Counted from the stretch's first letter, positions 1 through 12,348 are shown. The stretch is 16,227 nucleotides of DNA from Gemmatimonadota bacterium (GCA_002686955.1 NYZA01000126.1:1-16227); one strand, 5' to 3'. A program made the numbers and translations. Notes: generated by a model from the letters alone, not told the origin.

Positions 1-3000
1 GGGCGAGACGATCACGCGCGATGCCATCAAGGCTATGCGAGAGGCCGGCGTCGAACAGGTTTCGATCCTGAACACCGACTCCCCCGGCGACCTCGAAGTC
101 CTCAAGAACACCCTGGCCAAGGACCCCTGCGAAGACGAGTCGTCGGCCCTGGTGAAGATCTACAACATCTTGCGACCGGGAGACCAGGCGAGCGTCGAGA
201 CCGCCCGCGCGCTCCTGGAGAGGCTCTTCTTCAATCCGAAGCGATACGACCTCGGCGAGGTGGGTCGGCACCGCGTGAACAACCGGCTGGCCCTCGACAT
301 CCCCGACGATCAGGCGGTTCTGTGCAACGAGGATCTGATCGCGATCGTTCGGTATTTGCTTCGCTTGCGGGCCGGTGGTGGCGAGATCGACGATATCGAC
401 CATCTCGGCAATCGGCGGATACGGTCGGTCGGCGAGCTCTTGGCTCAGCAGCTTTCCACCGGGCTCTCCCGCATGGCGCGAACGATTCGCGAGCGGATGG
501 CGCTGCAAGACTCCGATACGATCACCCCATACGACCTGATCAACGCGCGAACGATCTCATCGGTCGTATCCACGTTCTTCGGCTCGAGCCAGCTCTCCCA
601 GTTCATGGATCAGGTGAATCCGCTCGGCGAGCTCACGAACAAGCGCCGCCTCTCGGCCCTGGGCCCCGGCGGCCTCACCCGGGATCGCGCAGGGATCGAG
701 GTCCGCGATGTACACCACACCCACTACGGGCGGATGTGCACGATCGAGACCCCGGAAGGACCGAATATCGGCCTGATCACCTCGCTGTGCACCTACACGC
801 GTGTGAACGCATTCGGCTTCCTGGAGACCCCTTACAGAAAGGTGGTCGACGGGGTCGTCACGAATGAGATCGAGCATCTCTCGGCCGACAAGGAAGATCT
901 GTACACGATCGCTCAGGCGAACGCGCCGCTCGAAGGGGACGGCCGCTTCAGCAATCCCCTCGTTCGCGCCCGTCGCCGCGGCGAGTACATCGTGGCCCCG
1001 GTCGACCAGATCGACTACATGGACGTCGCTCCGATCCAGATCGTTTCCGTCGCCGCGGCTCTGATCCCCTTCCTCGAGCACGACGACGCGAATCGGGCGC
1101 TGATGGGCTCGAATATGCAGCGGCAGGCGGTGCCCTTGATGACCACCGAAGCCCCGCTCGTGGGCACCGGCATGGAACGGAAGGCCGCGGTCGACTCCGG
1201 AAGTGTCGTGATCGCCAGACGGGGCGGGACCGTCGGCTTCGTCGATGCCGACCGGATCGTCATCGAAGTGAGCGACAAGGAGCCGATCCCCGAAGGCGAG
1301 ATCTTCGATTGGAGCTCGCGCGACGAGTACGAGCTCAAGAAGTTCCGCAAGTCGAACCAGGACACCTGCATCAACGAGCGGCCGAAGGTGGAGGTCGGGC
1401 AGACAGTGGTTGCGGGCCAGATCATCGCCGACGGCCAGTCGATCGATGACGGCGAGCTGGCGCTCGGCAAGAACATCCTCGTCGCTTTCATGCCCTGGAA
1501 CGGTCACAACTTCGAGGACGCGATCGTGGTGAGCGAACGCGTCGTCAAGGACGATGTGTTCACCTCGATCCATATCATCGAAATGGAGCTGCAGGTTCGC
1601 GATACCAAGCGCGGCCAGGAAGAGATCACGCGCGAGATTCCGAACGTGGCGGACGACGCGGTCCGGAGTCTCGACGACGACGGCATCATCGTGATCGGAG
1701 CGGAGGTCCATCCCGGCGACATACTGGTGGGCAAGGTGACCCCGAAGGGAGAGACCGAGCTCACGCCCGAGGAGCGTCTGCTGCGCGCGATCTTCGGCGA
1801 AAAGGCGGGCGATGTGCGCGATGCATCGCTCAAGGCACCGACCGGGATGACCGGAACGGTGGTCGACGTCAAGGTGTTCTCGCGCCGCGAACGCGACGAG
1901 CGGATGAAGCGAGAGATCGGCAAGCGGGTCGCCGTGCTCAAGTCGCAGCACGAGGAGCGGGTCGCGGCGATCCGCCAAATCCGTGACCAGCAGCTCATGG
2001 CGTTGCTGCGAGGCAAAACCGTTCAGGACATGCAGGATCCGCGGACCGGTCGGCGCATCGTGCCGCGGGGCAAGAAGCTCCTGGTCGAGACCTTGAAAGG
2101 GATCGATTTCGACACCCTGATCCTCGACGCGCCACTGGTCACCTCCGACGCGGCCAACGCCCGTGCCGGATCGATCGGGCGCCTCTATCGGCGGAAGCTC
2201 GACAGCCTCGAAGACCGCCTGGAGCGGGAGATCGAGAAGGCGAATCGGGGGGATGAGCTGCCGCCCGGAATCGTCAAACTGGTCAAGGTCTATGTGGCCC
2301 GCAAGAGAACCCTCTCCGTGGGCGACAAGATGGCGGGCCGCCACGGGAACAAGGGTGTCGTATCGAAGATCGTCCCGGTCGAAGATATGCCCTATCTGGT
2401 CAACGGCACGGCGGTCGACATCGTCCTCAATCCGCTCGGTGTTCCCTCCCGTATGAACCTGGGCCAGATCCTCGAAACTCACCTCGGGTGGGCCGCGCGA
2501 GAGCTCGGCGTGAAGGTCGCCTGTCCCGTCTTCGACGGGCCGAAAGAGAGCGATATCAAGGAGGCGCTCGAAGAGGCCGGTTTGCCGGTCCACGGGCGAA
2601 CGACCCTCTACGACGGCCACACCGGAGACGCTTTCGACGACGAAGTGACGGTGGGTCAGATCTACATGCTCAAGCTCTCGCACCTCGTCGACGACAAGAT
2701 CCACGCCCGATCGATCGGACCGTACTCGCTGGTGACGCAGCAACCGCTGGGCGGCAAGGCCCAGTTCGGCGGGCAGCGTTTCGGAGAGATGGAGGTCTGG
2801 GCGCTCGAAGCGTACGGTGCCGCCTACGCCCTGCAGGAACTTCTGACCGTGAAGTCGGATGACGTAGCCGGGCGCTCGAAGATCTATGAGGCGATCGTGA
2901 AGGGGGAGAATCCTCCGGAACCGGGCATCCCCGAATCGTTCAACGTGCTGGTGAAAGAGCTCCAGTCGTTGGGCTTGAACGTCCAACTTCTGTCCAAGAA

Positions 3001-3013
3001 CGGCCGATCCTGA
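1..3013 (+). CDS. rpoB: RNA polymerase subunit beta, C-terminal part (5' end outside the window start)
   Basis: This is the C-terminal ~1003 codons of the beta subunit, which forms one pincer of core RNA polymerase and holds the rifamycin pocket. The frame is open from base 2, so the M at 35 is internal and not a start. Visible in order: the [10 protein letters not shown] motif (about 397-426), the rifampicin region [13 protein letters not shown] with ALGPGGL (about 575-675), [10 protein letters not shown] (about 748-777), [12 protein letters not shown] (about 1489-1520), VGKVTPKGE (about 1726-1752), [12 protein letters not shown] (about 2321-2356) and the C-terminal [21 protein letters not shown] (about 2749-2810). 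The long lineage-specific inserts of the enterobacterial protein are not seen. The stop is TGA at 3011-3013. The missing N-terminus is at the other end of the window (15432-16227); merging the shared 8 bases gives 3801 nt, 1266 aa. Two residues in the rifampicin region are unusual (see findings). Confidence 0.98.
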   Translation, partial: GETITRDAIKAMREAGVEQVSILNTDSPGDLEVLKNTLAKDPCEDESSALVKIYNILRPGDQASVETARALLERLFFNPKRYDLGEVGRHRVNNRLALDIPDDQAVLCNEDLIAIVRYLLRLRAGGGEIDDIDHLGNRRIRSVGELLAQQLSTGLSRMARTIRERMALQDSDTITPYDLINARTISSVVSTFFGSSQLSQFMDQVNPLGELTNKRRLSALGPGGLTRDRAGIEVRDVHHTHYGRMCTIETPEGPNIGLITSLCTYTRVNAFGFLETPYRKVVDGVVTNEIEHLSADKEDLYTIAQANAPLEGDGRFSNPLVRARRRGEYIVAPVDQIDYMDVAPIQIVSVAAALIPFLEHDDANRALMGSNMQRQAVPLMTTEAPLVGTGMERKAAVDSGSVVIARRGGTVGFVDADRIVIEVSDKEPIPEGEIFDWSSRDEYELKKFRKSNQDTCINERPKVEVGQTVVAGQIIADGQSIDDGELALGKNILVAFMPWNGHNFEDAIVVSERVVKDDVFTSIHIIEMELQVRDTKRGQEEITREIPNVADDAVRSLDDDGIIVIGAEVHPGDILVGKVTPKGETELTPEERLLRAIFGEKAGDVRDASLKAPTGMTGTVVDVKVFSRRERDERMKREIGKRVAVLKSQHEERVAAIRQIRDQQLMALLRGKTVQDMQDPRTGRRIVPRGKKLLVETLKGIDFDTLILDAPLVTSDAANARAGSIGRLYRRKLDSLEDRLEREIEKANRGDELPPGIVKLVKVYVARKRTLSVGDKMAGRHGNKGVVSKIVPVEDMPYLVNGTAVDIVLNPLGVPSRMNLGQILETHLGWAARELGVKVACPVFDGPKESDIKEALEEAGLPVHGRTTLYDGHTGDAFDDEVTVGQIYMLKLSHLVDDKIHARSIGPYSLVTQQPLGGKAQFGGQRFGEMEVWALEAYGAAYALQELLTVKSDDVAGRSKIYEAIVKGENPPEPGIPESFNVLVKELQSLGLNVQLLSKNGRS

Positions 3014-3042
3014 TCGCGGGATCGACGCATCGAACTCCCGAC

Positions 3043-3059
3043 CGGCCCGATGCGGGCCG
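3043..3059 (+). other. GC-rich hairpin between rpoB and rpoC
   Basis: The arms CGGCCCG and CGGGCCG pair perfectly (7 bp) around an ATG triloop. The hairpin ends 5 nt before the rpoC ribosome binding site. No T-run follows, so it is not an intrinsic terminator. It could tune ribosome access or be a processing site; that is inference. Confidence 0.45.
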
Positions 3060-3077
3060 CCCATGGAGGGAATCGAA

Positions 3078-7285
<4,208 letters not shown>

Positions 7286-7289
<4 letters not shown>

Positions 7290-7314
7290 CACGGCTGAGC
7301 GACGCATATATCCT
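7286..7314 (+). promoter_or_regulatory. Candidate sigma70 promoter for the str genes, overlapping the rpoC stop
   Basis: A perfect -35 TTGACA at 7286-7291 contains the rpoC stop codon TGA (7287-7289). After a 17-bp spacer comes TATCCT (7309-7314), matching 4 of 6 positions of the -10 consensus including the most conserved T, A and final T. Transcription would start near 7320, giving a leader of about 70 nt before rpsL. A separate promoter for rpsL-rpsG-fusA-tuf is known in several bacteria. The match is by eye only. Confidence 0.5.
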
Positions 7315-7350
7315 CGAAGGTCTGTACCAAACCCATTTGGAAACGCATGT

Positions 7351-7372
7351 TTCGCCCTCGAGCGAGGGCGAA
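7351..7372 (+). promoter_or_regulatory. Perfect leader hairpin before rpsL
   Basis: The arms TTCGCCCTC (7351-7359) and GAGGGCGAA (7364-7372) pair over 9 bp around the tetraloop GAGC. The hairpin starts about 30 nt after the predicted transcription start and ends 8 nt before the rpsL ribosome binding site AGGAGGG (7381-7387). No T-run follows, so it is not a terminator. It is well placed for translational control or mRNA stabilisation of the str transcript. Confidence 0.5.
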
Positions 7373-7391
7373 GCTGCTTCAGGAGGGCGTC

Positions 7392-7766
7392 TTGCCCACG
7401 ATCAGTCAGCTCGTCCGCAAAGGGCGCAAGAAGGTTCACAAGAAGACGAAGTCGCCGGCTCTGCAGTCCTGCCCCCAGCGACGGGGCGTTTGCACGCGGG
7501 TCCACACGAGCACACCGAAGAAGCCGAACTCGGCTCTCAGAAAGGTGGCCCGCGTCCGTCTCACCAACGGGATCGAAGTAACGGCCTACATTCCGGGCGA
7601 GGGGCACAACCTCCAGGAGCACTCGATCGTCATGATCCGTGGCGGGCGTGTGAAGGACTTGCCTGGCGTTCGTTACCACGTGATCCGCGGAACACTCGAC
7701 ACCGCGGGCGTCGATGGGCGCACCCAGAGCCGCTCGAAGTACGGAACGAAGAGACCGAAGAAGTAA
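7392..7766 (+). CDS. rpsL: 30S ribosomal protein S12
   Basis: S12 lies at the interface side of the 30S subunit near the decoding centre and sets decoding accuracy. The sequence [13 protein letters not shown] begins at TTG 7392, 4 nt after a very strong AGGAGGG. Upstream codons in this frame have no family similarity and cover the leader hairpin, so the TTG is the start. The product is 124 aa, the usual length. The decoding-site segments [11 protein letters not shown] and [14 protein letters not shown] are intact, so the classic streptomycin-resistance positions (Lys in PKKP, Lys in VKDLP) are wild type. The C-terminus [10 protein letters not shown] is typical. It is first of the str block, 102 nt after rpoC, and rpsG follows after 67 nt. 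Confidence 0.97.
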   Translation: MPTISQLVRKGRKKVHKKTKSPALQSCPQRRGVCTRVHTSTPKKPNSALRKVARVRLTNGIEVTAYIPGEGHNLQEHSIVMIRGGRVKDLPGVRYHVIRGTLDTAGVDGRTQSRSKYGTKRPKK

Positions 7767-7800
7767 ATGCACGAATGGCCTCCCGAAGAGGGCGGCAAAA

Positions 7801-7819
7801 GGGCGCGATTCGCGCACCC
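7801..7819 (+). promoter_or_regulatory. Hairpin in the rpsL-rpsG spacer
   Basis: GGGCGCG (7801-7807) pairs with CGCG (7811-7814) and CCC (7817-7819) around an ATT loop, with a 2-nt CA bulge on the 3' arm. It ends 4 nt before the rpsG ribosome binding site GGAG (7824-7827). In E. coli the rpsL-rpsG spacer holds the S7 autoregulatory site; equivalence here is only suggested by position. Confidence 0.35.
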
Positions 7820-7833
7820 CAACGGAGTAAGAG

Positions 7834-8304
7834 ATGCCTCGACGCAGACGGGCCGCCAAGCGTGAGATCGTTCCCGATCCCAAGTGCGGCAGCACCCTGG
7901 TCACACAATTCGTCAACTGCCTGATGCTCGATGGAAAGAAGAGCAAGGCGGAGCACGCGTTCTACGGTGCCCTCGACCAGATCGAAGAGGAGACCGGCCA
8001 GAGCGGACTGACCTTGTTCAAAGAGGCTGTCAGCAAAGTGAGGCCGGTGCTCGAGGTGAAATCCCGGCGCGTGGGTGGCTCCACCTATCAGGTGCCGGTC
8101 GAGGTGCGCCCCGATCGCCGCACCGCTCTGGCGATTCGGTGGTTGATCAACTTCAGTCGAGCGCGCAACGGGCGATCGATGTCGGACAAGCTGGCAGCCG
8201 AGCTGATCGCGGCGTCGAATGGCGAGGGGCTCGCCGTCAAGAAGCGAGAAGATACCCACAGGATGGCAGAGGCCAACAAGGCGTTCGCGCACTACCGCTG
8301 GTAG
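7834..8304 (+). CDS. rpsG: 30S ribosomal protein S7
   Basis: S7 nucleates assembly of the 30S head and contacts the E and P sites. The product is 156 aa, the usual length, starting [20 protein letters not shown] and containing [42 protein letters not shown] and the C-terminal [17 protein letters not shown] at 7824-7827 lies 6 nt before the ATG. It sits between rpsL and fusA as in the standard str operon. Its last codons and its stop TAG are part of a predicted RNA three-way junction (8282-8338), which is unusual and may affect termination or the expression of fusA downstream. Confidence 0.97.
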   Translation: MPRRRRAAKREIVPDPKCGSTLVTQFVNCLMLDGKKSKAEHAFYGALDQIEEETGQSGLTLFKEAVSKVRPVLEVKSRRVGGSTYQVPVEVRPDRRTALAIRWLINFSRARNGRSMSDKLAAELIAASNGEGLAVKKREDTHRMAEANKAFAHYRW

Positions 8305-8338
8305 TAGCGAGCCACCCAATGAGGGTGGCCTGCGAACG
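8282..8338 (+). promoter_or_regulatory. Predicted RNA three-way junction spanning the rpsG stop codon
   Basis: A closing stem pairs CGTTCGC (8282-8288) with GCGAACG (8332-8338), 7 bp. It encloses two perfect hairpins. One is ACTACC/GGTAGT (8291-8296 with 8300-8305, loop GCT), containing the rpsG stop TAG. The other is GCCACCC/GGGTGGC (8311-8317 with 8323-8329, loop AATGA). All three helices are free of mismatches. Elongating ribosomes at the rpsG stop would disrupt it. S7 recognises a multi-helix junction in 16S rRNA, so an S7 feedback site is possible; that is inference. Confidence 0.45.
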
Positions 8339-8356
8339 ATAGATTCCAGATGGAGG

Positions 8357-8390
8357 GTCGATCCGGGCGATGTCCGGATCGGCTTTTTTT
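8357..8390 (+). terminator. Intrinsic (rho-independent) terminator immediately before fusA
   Basis: The 5' arm CGATCCGG (8359-8366) pairs perfectly with CCGGATCG (8374-8381). A T-G wobble and a G-C pair extend this to 10 bp (8357-8366 with 8374-8383), closed by a 7-nt loop. It runs directly into seven T residues (8384-8390). The structure has every feature of a rho-independent terminator, and it is the only such hairpin plus T-run seen in the window. The fusA ATG follows 5 nt later at 8395, so it may be an attenuator between rpsG and fusA. Confidence 0.75.
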
Positions 8391-8394
8391 GGCG

Positions 8395-10473
8395 ATGGCA
8401 ACACCGGTGCCCTTGGAGAAGATCCGCAATATCGGGATCATGGCGCATATCGATGCGGGGAAGACGACCGCCACCGAGCGGATCCTCTTCTACACCGGCC
8501 GGCTCCACCGCATGGGAGAGGTCCACGATGGCGGCGCCACGATGGACTGGATGGAGCAGGAGAAGGAACGGGGCATCACCATCACCTCGGCGGCGACGAC
8601 GTGCTGGTGGCGGGATCATCAGATCAACATCATCGACACGCCGGGCCACGTGGATTTCACCGCCGAGGTGGAGCGCAGCCTCAGAGTGCTCGATGGAGCG
8701 GTCGCGGTCTTCTGCGCCGTCGGCGGAGTGGAACCTCAGTCCGAGACCGTCTGGCGCCAGGCCGACAAATACGGCGTGCCCAGGATCGCCTTCGTCAACA
8801 AGATGGACCGTGTAGGGGCGGATTTCGACCGTGTCGTCGCAATGATGCGCGATCGCCTCGGAGCGCACGCGGTGCCGATCCAGATCCCGGTGGGCCGTGG
8901 CGACGATTTCGACGGCATCATCGATTTGATCACGATGAAGGCCCGCTACTACGACCACGCGACACGAGGCGCCGAATTCGAGGAGAGCGCGATCCCCGCC
9001 GAGTTCGCCACCGCGGCCGAGGAGGCGCGGGAAGCGATGCTCGAGGCCTGCGCGGATCAGGACGACACTCTGATGGAACGATTCCTCGACGGTGAGGCGA
9101 TCGGCGTCGAGGAGAGCATCCGCGTGCTCCGAGGAGCGACCGTCGCTGGTGAGATCGTGCCGGTACTCTGCGGCTCCGCTTTCAAGAACAAGGGGGTGCA
9201 GCGACTGCTCGATTGCATCGTGCGGCTTCTGCCCGCGCCGACCGATGTTCCCCCCGTCGAGGGCTTCGATCCGACGGAGGAGACGCGCAAGATCGAGCGT
9301 CCACCCGAGCTGGACGCCCCTTTCTCAGCGGTGGCCTTCAAGCTGATGAGCGATCCCTATGTCGGAAAACTGACCTTCATTCGGGTCTACAGCGGTGTTC
9401 TCGAAAGCGGATCGTCGGTATTCAACCCGAGCCGAGGCAAGAAGCAGCGGATCGGCCGCTTGCTGCACATGCACGCCAACAAGCGAGAAGAGATACAGAC
9501 GGTTCGAGCGGGCGACATCGTGGCGGCGGTCGGACTGAAGCAGGTGCGGACCGGAGACACCCTTTGTGACCACGATTCACCGATCGTGCTCGAGGCGATG
9601 GACTTCCCCGAGCCGGTGATCAAGGTCGCGATCGAGCCGAAGACCAGAGCCGACCAGGAGAATCTGGCGAAGACGCTGTCGAAGCTCTCCGAAGAGGATC
9701 CGACCTTCCATGTCGGTTTCGACGAAGAGACCGGCCAGACGATCATCAGCGGAATGGGGGAGCTTCACCTGGAGATCCTCGTCGATCGCATGCTGCGGGA
9801 GTTCAACGTCGATGCGAATGTGGGTCAGCCACAGGTCGCCTACAAAGAGACGATTCGGGCCGTGGTCGAGCACAGAACCAAGTTCCAGAAGCAGACAGGT
9901 GGGCACGGTCAGTATGCCGACGTGAGAATCCGCTTCGGACCTTCGGAGCCGGGCAAGGGTTTTGTTTTCGAGGACCGGATCGTCGGGGGCTCGATACCGA
10001 AGGAGTACATCCCCGCGGTCCGCAAGGGCGTTGTGGAGGCGATGCGGAACGGCGTCGTGGCGGGCTATCCGATGGTCGACCTGAAGGCCGAGCTCTACGA
10101 CGGAAGCCACCATGAGGTGGACTCGTCCGAGATGGCGTTTCAGATCGCCGGCTCGCTCGCGTTGCGAGAGGCCGCCAAAAAAGCGTCTCCGGTGATTCTC
10201 GAACCGATCATGCGAGTCGAAGCGGTGACGCCGGAGGATTATCTCGGCGATGTGATGGGCGATCTGAGCAGCCGGCGGGGCAAGATCTCCGGTATCGATC
10301 CCCGCGCCGACAGCCAGGCGGTCTCGGCGACCGTTCCGCTCTCGGAGATGTTCGGCTATGCCACGCGCCTGAGATCGCTGACTCAGGGGCGGGCGAGCTT
10401 CAGCATGGAATTCGACCGATACATGGAGGTTTCCCCGTCGGTCGCGGAAGAGATCATGGCGGGGAAGAAATAA
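8395..10473 (+). CDS. fusA: Elongation factor G (translocation GTPase)
   Basis: EF-G drives tRNA-mRNA translocation and, with RRF, ribosome recycling. The GTPase motifs are all present: AHIDAGKTT (17-25), [11 protein letters not shown] (R59), DTPGHVDF (D81) and NKMD (N135), with GSAFKN later. Domains III-V follow, including [20 protein letters not shown] and the C-terminal [26 protein letters not shown]. The product is 692 aa from ATG 8395 ([20 protein letters not shown]), normal for the family. The start is somewhat uncertain: no clear Shine-Dalgarno precedes 8395, only the terminator's T-run and GGCG. The in-frame TTG 8389 has a weak GGAT upstream, and ATG 8350 would put the terminator hairpin inside the coding region. 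Family alignment favours 8395. Confidence 0.96.
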   Translation: MATPVPLEKIRNIGIMAHIDAGKTTATERILFYTGRLHRMGEVHDGGATMDWMEQEKERGITITSAATTCWWRDHQINIIDTPGHVDFTAEVERSLRVLDGAVAVFCAVGGVEPQSETVWRQADKYGVPRIAFVNKMDRVGADFDRVVAMMRDRLGAHAVPIQIPVGRGDDFDGIIDLITMKARYYDHATRGAEFEESAIPAEFATAAEEAREAMLEACADQDDTLMERFLDGEAIGVEESIRVLRGATVAGEIVPVLCGSAFKNKGVQRLLDCIVRLLPAPTDVPPVEGFDPTEETRKIERPPELDAPFSAVAFKLMSDPYVGKLTFIRVYSGVLESGSSVFNPSRGKKQRIGRLLHMHANKREEIQTVRAGDIVAAVGLKQVRTGDTLCDHDSPIVLEAMDFPEPVIKVAIEPKTRADQENLAKTLSKLSEEDPTFHVGFDEETGQTIISGMGELHLEILVDRMLREFNVDANVGQPQVAYKETIRAVVEHRTKFQKQTGGHGQYADVRIRFGPSEPGKGFVFEDRIVGGSIPKEYIPAVRKGVVEAMRNGVVAGYPMVDLKAELYDGSHHEVDSSEMAFQIAGSLALREAAKKASPVILEPIMRVEAVTPEDYLGDVMGDLSSRRGKISGIDPRADSQAVSATVPLSEMFGYATRLRSLTQGRASFSMEFDRYMEVSPSVAEEIMAGKK

Positions 10474-10602
10474 GTTGCGCGGGCGAGGGGTGCGGGATCA
10501 TACTCACGCTTTTGTCGCCCAAAACTATGGGTCTAGGAACGGCGAACTCCACCGGGCCAGGTGGTAAGTGCGCGCCGCCGATCGCATCAGGAGACAGGCG
10601 TC
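10474..10602 (+). promoter_or_regulatory. fusA-tuf spacer with a possible weak promoter and two short stems
   Basis: The 129-nt spacer contains TTGCGC (10475-10480), 18 bp, then CATACT (10499-10504), a 3/6 and 4/6 match to -35 and -10. GGGCGA (10481-10486) can pair with TCGCCC (10515-10520), and CCACC (10549-10553) with GGTGG (10560-10564). AGGAG at 10589-10593 is the tuf ribosome binding site. In an intact chromosome this flank belongs to the fusA-side tuf copy. Confidence 0.3.
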
Positions 10603-11793
10603 ATGGCCAAGGAAAAGTTTGAGAGGACGAAGCCGCACGTCAATGTGGGCACGATCGGTCACGTCGATCACGGCAAGACGACATTGACGGCGGCGATCAC
10701 CGCGGCGCTCGCGAAGTCGGATTTGGCCGAGTTCCGTTCCTTCGATTCGATCGACAACGCGCCAGAGGAGAAGGCGCGTGGGATCACGATCGCGACGGCG
10801 CACGTGGAGTATGAGACCGACAACCGTCACTACGCTCACGTGGACTGCCCCGGTCACGCGGATTATGTGAAGAACATGATCACGGGGGCGGCGCAGATGG
10901 ACGGCGCGATTCTGGTGGTTTCGGCGGCCGACGGCCCGATGCCTCAGACGCGCGAGCACGTTCTTCTGGCTCGCCAGGTGAACGTTCCGTACATCGTGGT
11001 GTTTTTGAACAAGGCCGACATGGTGGACGACGAGGAGCTGTTGGAGCTGGTGGAGCTCGAGGTTCGCGAGCTTTTGTCGGAGTACAAGTTCCCCGGGGAC
11101 GACATTCCCGTGATCACGGGTTCGGCGCTGAAGGCGATGGAGAGTCCGGACGACGAGTCTGCGATTCAGTGCATCCAGGAGCTGATGGCCGCGGTGGACG
11201 AGTACATTCCGATACCGGAGCGGGAGATCGATCTACCCTTCCTGATGCCGGTGGAGGATGTGTTTTCGATTACCGGTCGCGGAACGGTCGGCACGGGCCG
11301 CATCGAACGCGGCAAGATCACGACGGGCGAGAAGGTCGAGATCGTGGGGATTCGCGAGACACGCGAGACGACGGTGACGGGCGTGGAGATGTTCCGCAAG
11401 CTTCTCGACTACGGTGAGGCGGGCGACAACGTCGGTCTGCTTCTTCGCGGCGTCGACAAGAAGGAGCTCGAGCGAGGCATGGTGCTGTCGAAGCTGAAGA
11501 GCATCACGCCGCACACGAAGGCGGCGGCCGAGGTGTATGTGCTGAAGAAGGAAGAGGGCGGCCGGCACACGCCCTTCTTCCCCGGCTATCGTCCCCAGTT
11601 CTTCTTCCGGACGACCGATGTGACCGGCTCGATCGAGCTCCCCGAGAACGTCGAGATGGTGATGCCGGGCGACAATATCAACATGACGATCGACCTGATC
11701 ACCCCGATCGCGATGGAGGAGGGGCTTCGCTTCGCCATCCGAGAGGGTGGGCGAACGGTCGGAGCCGGCGTCATTACCAAGATCCACGAGTAA
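10603..11793 (+). CDS. tuf: Elongation factor Tu (aminoacyl-tRNA delivery GTPase)
   Basis: EF-Tu-GTP carries aminoacyl-tRNA to the ribosomal A site. The product is 396 aa from ATG 10603; AGGAG lies 9 nt upstream, and an earlier in-frame GTG at 10561 is rejected because [20 protein letters not shown] is the family N-terminus. G motifs: GHVDHGKT (19-26), [26 protein letters not shown] (D81 onward), NKAD (136-139) and GSALK. Domain II has [13 protein letters not shown], with Gly230 where Val or Ala is usual in sequences I recall. The C-terminus GVITKIHE is typical. Its stop TAA overlaps the rpmG ribosome binding site. Many bacteria have two direct tuf copies, one after fusA and one before rpmG-trpT-secE. 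Here one copy does both jobs, suggesting that two copies have been merged. Confidence 0.97.
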   Translation: MAKEKFERTKPHVNVGTIGHVDHGKTTLTAAITAALAKSDLAEFRSFDSIDNAPEEKARGITIATAHVEYETDNRHYAHVDCPGHADYVKNMITGAAQMDGAILVVSAADGPMPQTREHVLLARQVNVPYIVVFLNKADMVDDEELLELVELEVRELLSEYKFPGDDIPVITGSALKAMESPDDESAIQCIQELMAAVDEYIPIPEREIDLPFLMPVEDVFSITGRGTVGTGRIERGKITTGEKVEIVGIRETRETTVTGVEMFRKLLDYGEAGDNVGLLLRGVDKKELERGMVLSKLKSITPHTKAAAEVYVLKKEEGGRHTPFFPGYRPQFFFRTTDVTGSIELPENVEMVMPGDNINMTIDLITPIAMEEGLRFAIREGGRTVGAGVITKIHE

Positions 11794-11806
11794 GGAGACA
11801 CGACCC

Positions 11807-11965
11807 GTGGCTTCGGCACGAACCAAGGTGATTCTGGCGTGTAACGAGTGCAAGCGGCGCAACTACACGACCACGAAGAACAAGAAGATTCACCCGGACC
11901 GCCTGGAGCACCGCCACTATTGTGGCTGGTGTCGCACCCACACAACCCACAAAGAAACGCGTTGA
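11807..11965 (+). CDS. rpmG: 50S ribosomal protein L33, zinc-ribbon form
   Basis: L33 is a small protein of the large subunit near the E site. GTG 11807 starts a 52-aa product, [15 protein letters not shown] onward. AGGAG (11793-11797) overlaps the tuf stop and lies 9 nt upstream. Cysteines C12, C15, C39 and C42 form two CxxC pairs, so this is the zinc-binding type, not the cysteine-free type. The basic segment between them ([20 protein letters not shown]) is typical. Only 13 nt separate it from tuf, so they are probably co-transcribed. The order rpmG-tRNA-Trp-secE-nusG is common in bacteria. Confidence 0.94.
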   Translation: MASARTKVILACNECKRRNYTTTKNKKIHPDRLEHRHYCGWCRTHTTHKETR

Positions 11966-11968
11966 TTT

Positions 11969-11983
11969 CGCTCCGGCGGAGCG
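11969..11983 (+). other. Hairpin between rpmG and tRNA-Trp
   Basis: CGCTCC (11969-11974) and GGAGCG (11978-11983) pair perfectly around GGC. It lies just after the rpmG stop and 9 nt before the tRNA 5' end. No T-run follows, so read-through into the tRNA is expected. It might protect the mRNA 3' end after RNase P cuts; that is inference. Confidence 0.4.
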
Positions 11984-11992
11984 GCGCGACAC

Positions 11993-12069
11993 AGGCCAGT
12001 AGCTCAATTTGGCAGAGCACCGGTCTCCAAAACCGGGGGCTGGGGGTTCGAGTCCCTCCTGGCCTGCCA
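11993..12069 (+). tRNA. trpT: tRNA-Trp (anticodon CCA), CCA end encoded
   Basis: A full cloverleaf can be drawn. The acceptor stem pairs AGGCCAG (11993-11999) with CTGGCCT (12059-12065). The D stem pairs GCTC with GAGC. The anticodon stem CCGGT/ACCGG (12020-12024 with 12032-12036) closes the 7-nt loop CTCCAAA with anticodon CCA at 12027-12029. The variable loop is 5 nt. The T stem GGGGG/CCCTC has one G-T pair and the loop TTCGAGT. Discriminator G12066 is followed by an encoded CCA. There is no intron. G at the discriminator and the CCA anticodon are the expected tryptophan identity elements. It is embedded between rpmG and secE, so it must be released from a mixed mRNA-tRNA transcript. Confidence 0.97.
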
Positions 12070-12074
12070 GATTT

Positions 12075-12109
12075 CCGGAACTCCCGGGCACCCTTTCCGG
12101 CGCTCGGGA
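12075..12109 (+). other. Competing stems between tRNA-Trp and secE
   Basis: Two overlapping pairings are possible: CCGGAA (12075-12080) with TTCCGG (12095-12100), or TCCCG (12082-12086) with CGGGA (12105-12109). They cannot both form as simple nested stems. The second would cover the GGGA that may serve as the secE ribosome binding site. This may be chance in GC-rich DNA. Confidence 0.25.
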
Positions 12110-12117
12110 TCCGGTGA

Positions 12118-12333
12118 ATGCGACGGGAATCGGCTGTGATCGAGAATCTGAAGAAGTACATCGAGGATGTCAGCGCGGAGATGCGCCGGGTGACCTGGCC
12201 GAAGCCGGAAGAGCTTCGAGGCCAGACGATCCTGGTGTTCATCGTCGCGTTCATGCTGACCGTCTTCATCGGCGGGGTCGACGTGGTCCTGTCCGCGATC
12301 ATGAACACGCTGCATGGGATTCTGGGTTCCTAG
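12118..12333 (+). CDS. secE: Preprotein translocase subunit SecE
   Basis: SecE clamps the SecY channel in the inner membrane. The product is 71 aa, the short single-helix form: an amphipathic N-terminal part (IENLKKYIEDVSAEMRRV), the signature TWPKPEEL, then one membrane segment at about residues 37-62. The start is uncertain: ATG 12118 and GTG 12136 (which would give a 65-aa protein beginning at the Val before IENLKKY) both have a GGGA about 7-8 nt upstream. The stop is TAG at 12331-12333. It is followed after 67 nt by nusG, the standard pairing; the two genes are linked by position, not by function. Confidence 0.93.
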   Translation: MRRESAVIENLKKYIEDVSAEMRRVTWPKPEELRGQTILVFIVAFMLTVFIGGVDVVLSAIMNTLHGILGS

Positions 12334-12348
12334 GCTCGACTCGGAGCC
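12333..12348 (+). other. Hairpin at the secE stop
   Basis: GGCTC (12333-12337) and GAGCC (12344-12348) pair around a 6-nt loop, beginning at the last base of the secE stop codon. No T-run follows. It is too short to be a convincing terminator. Confidence 0.3.

Noticed and set aside
7392-7766. Streptomycin-resistance change in S12
   Set aside because: [11 protein letters not shown] and VKDLPGV are intact at the classic resistance positions.
8370-9095. Open frame starting at the ATG in the terminator loop and running through fusA
   Set aside because: Out of frame with EF-G and without recognisable motifs; it is a shadow of fusA.
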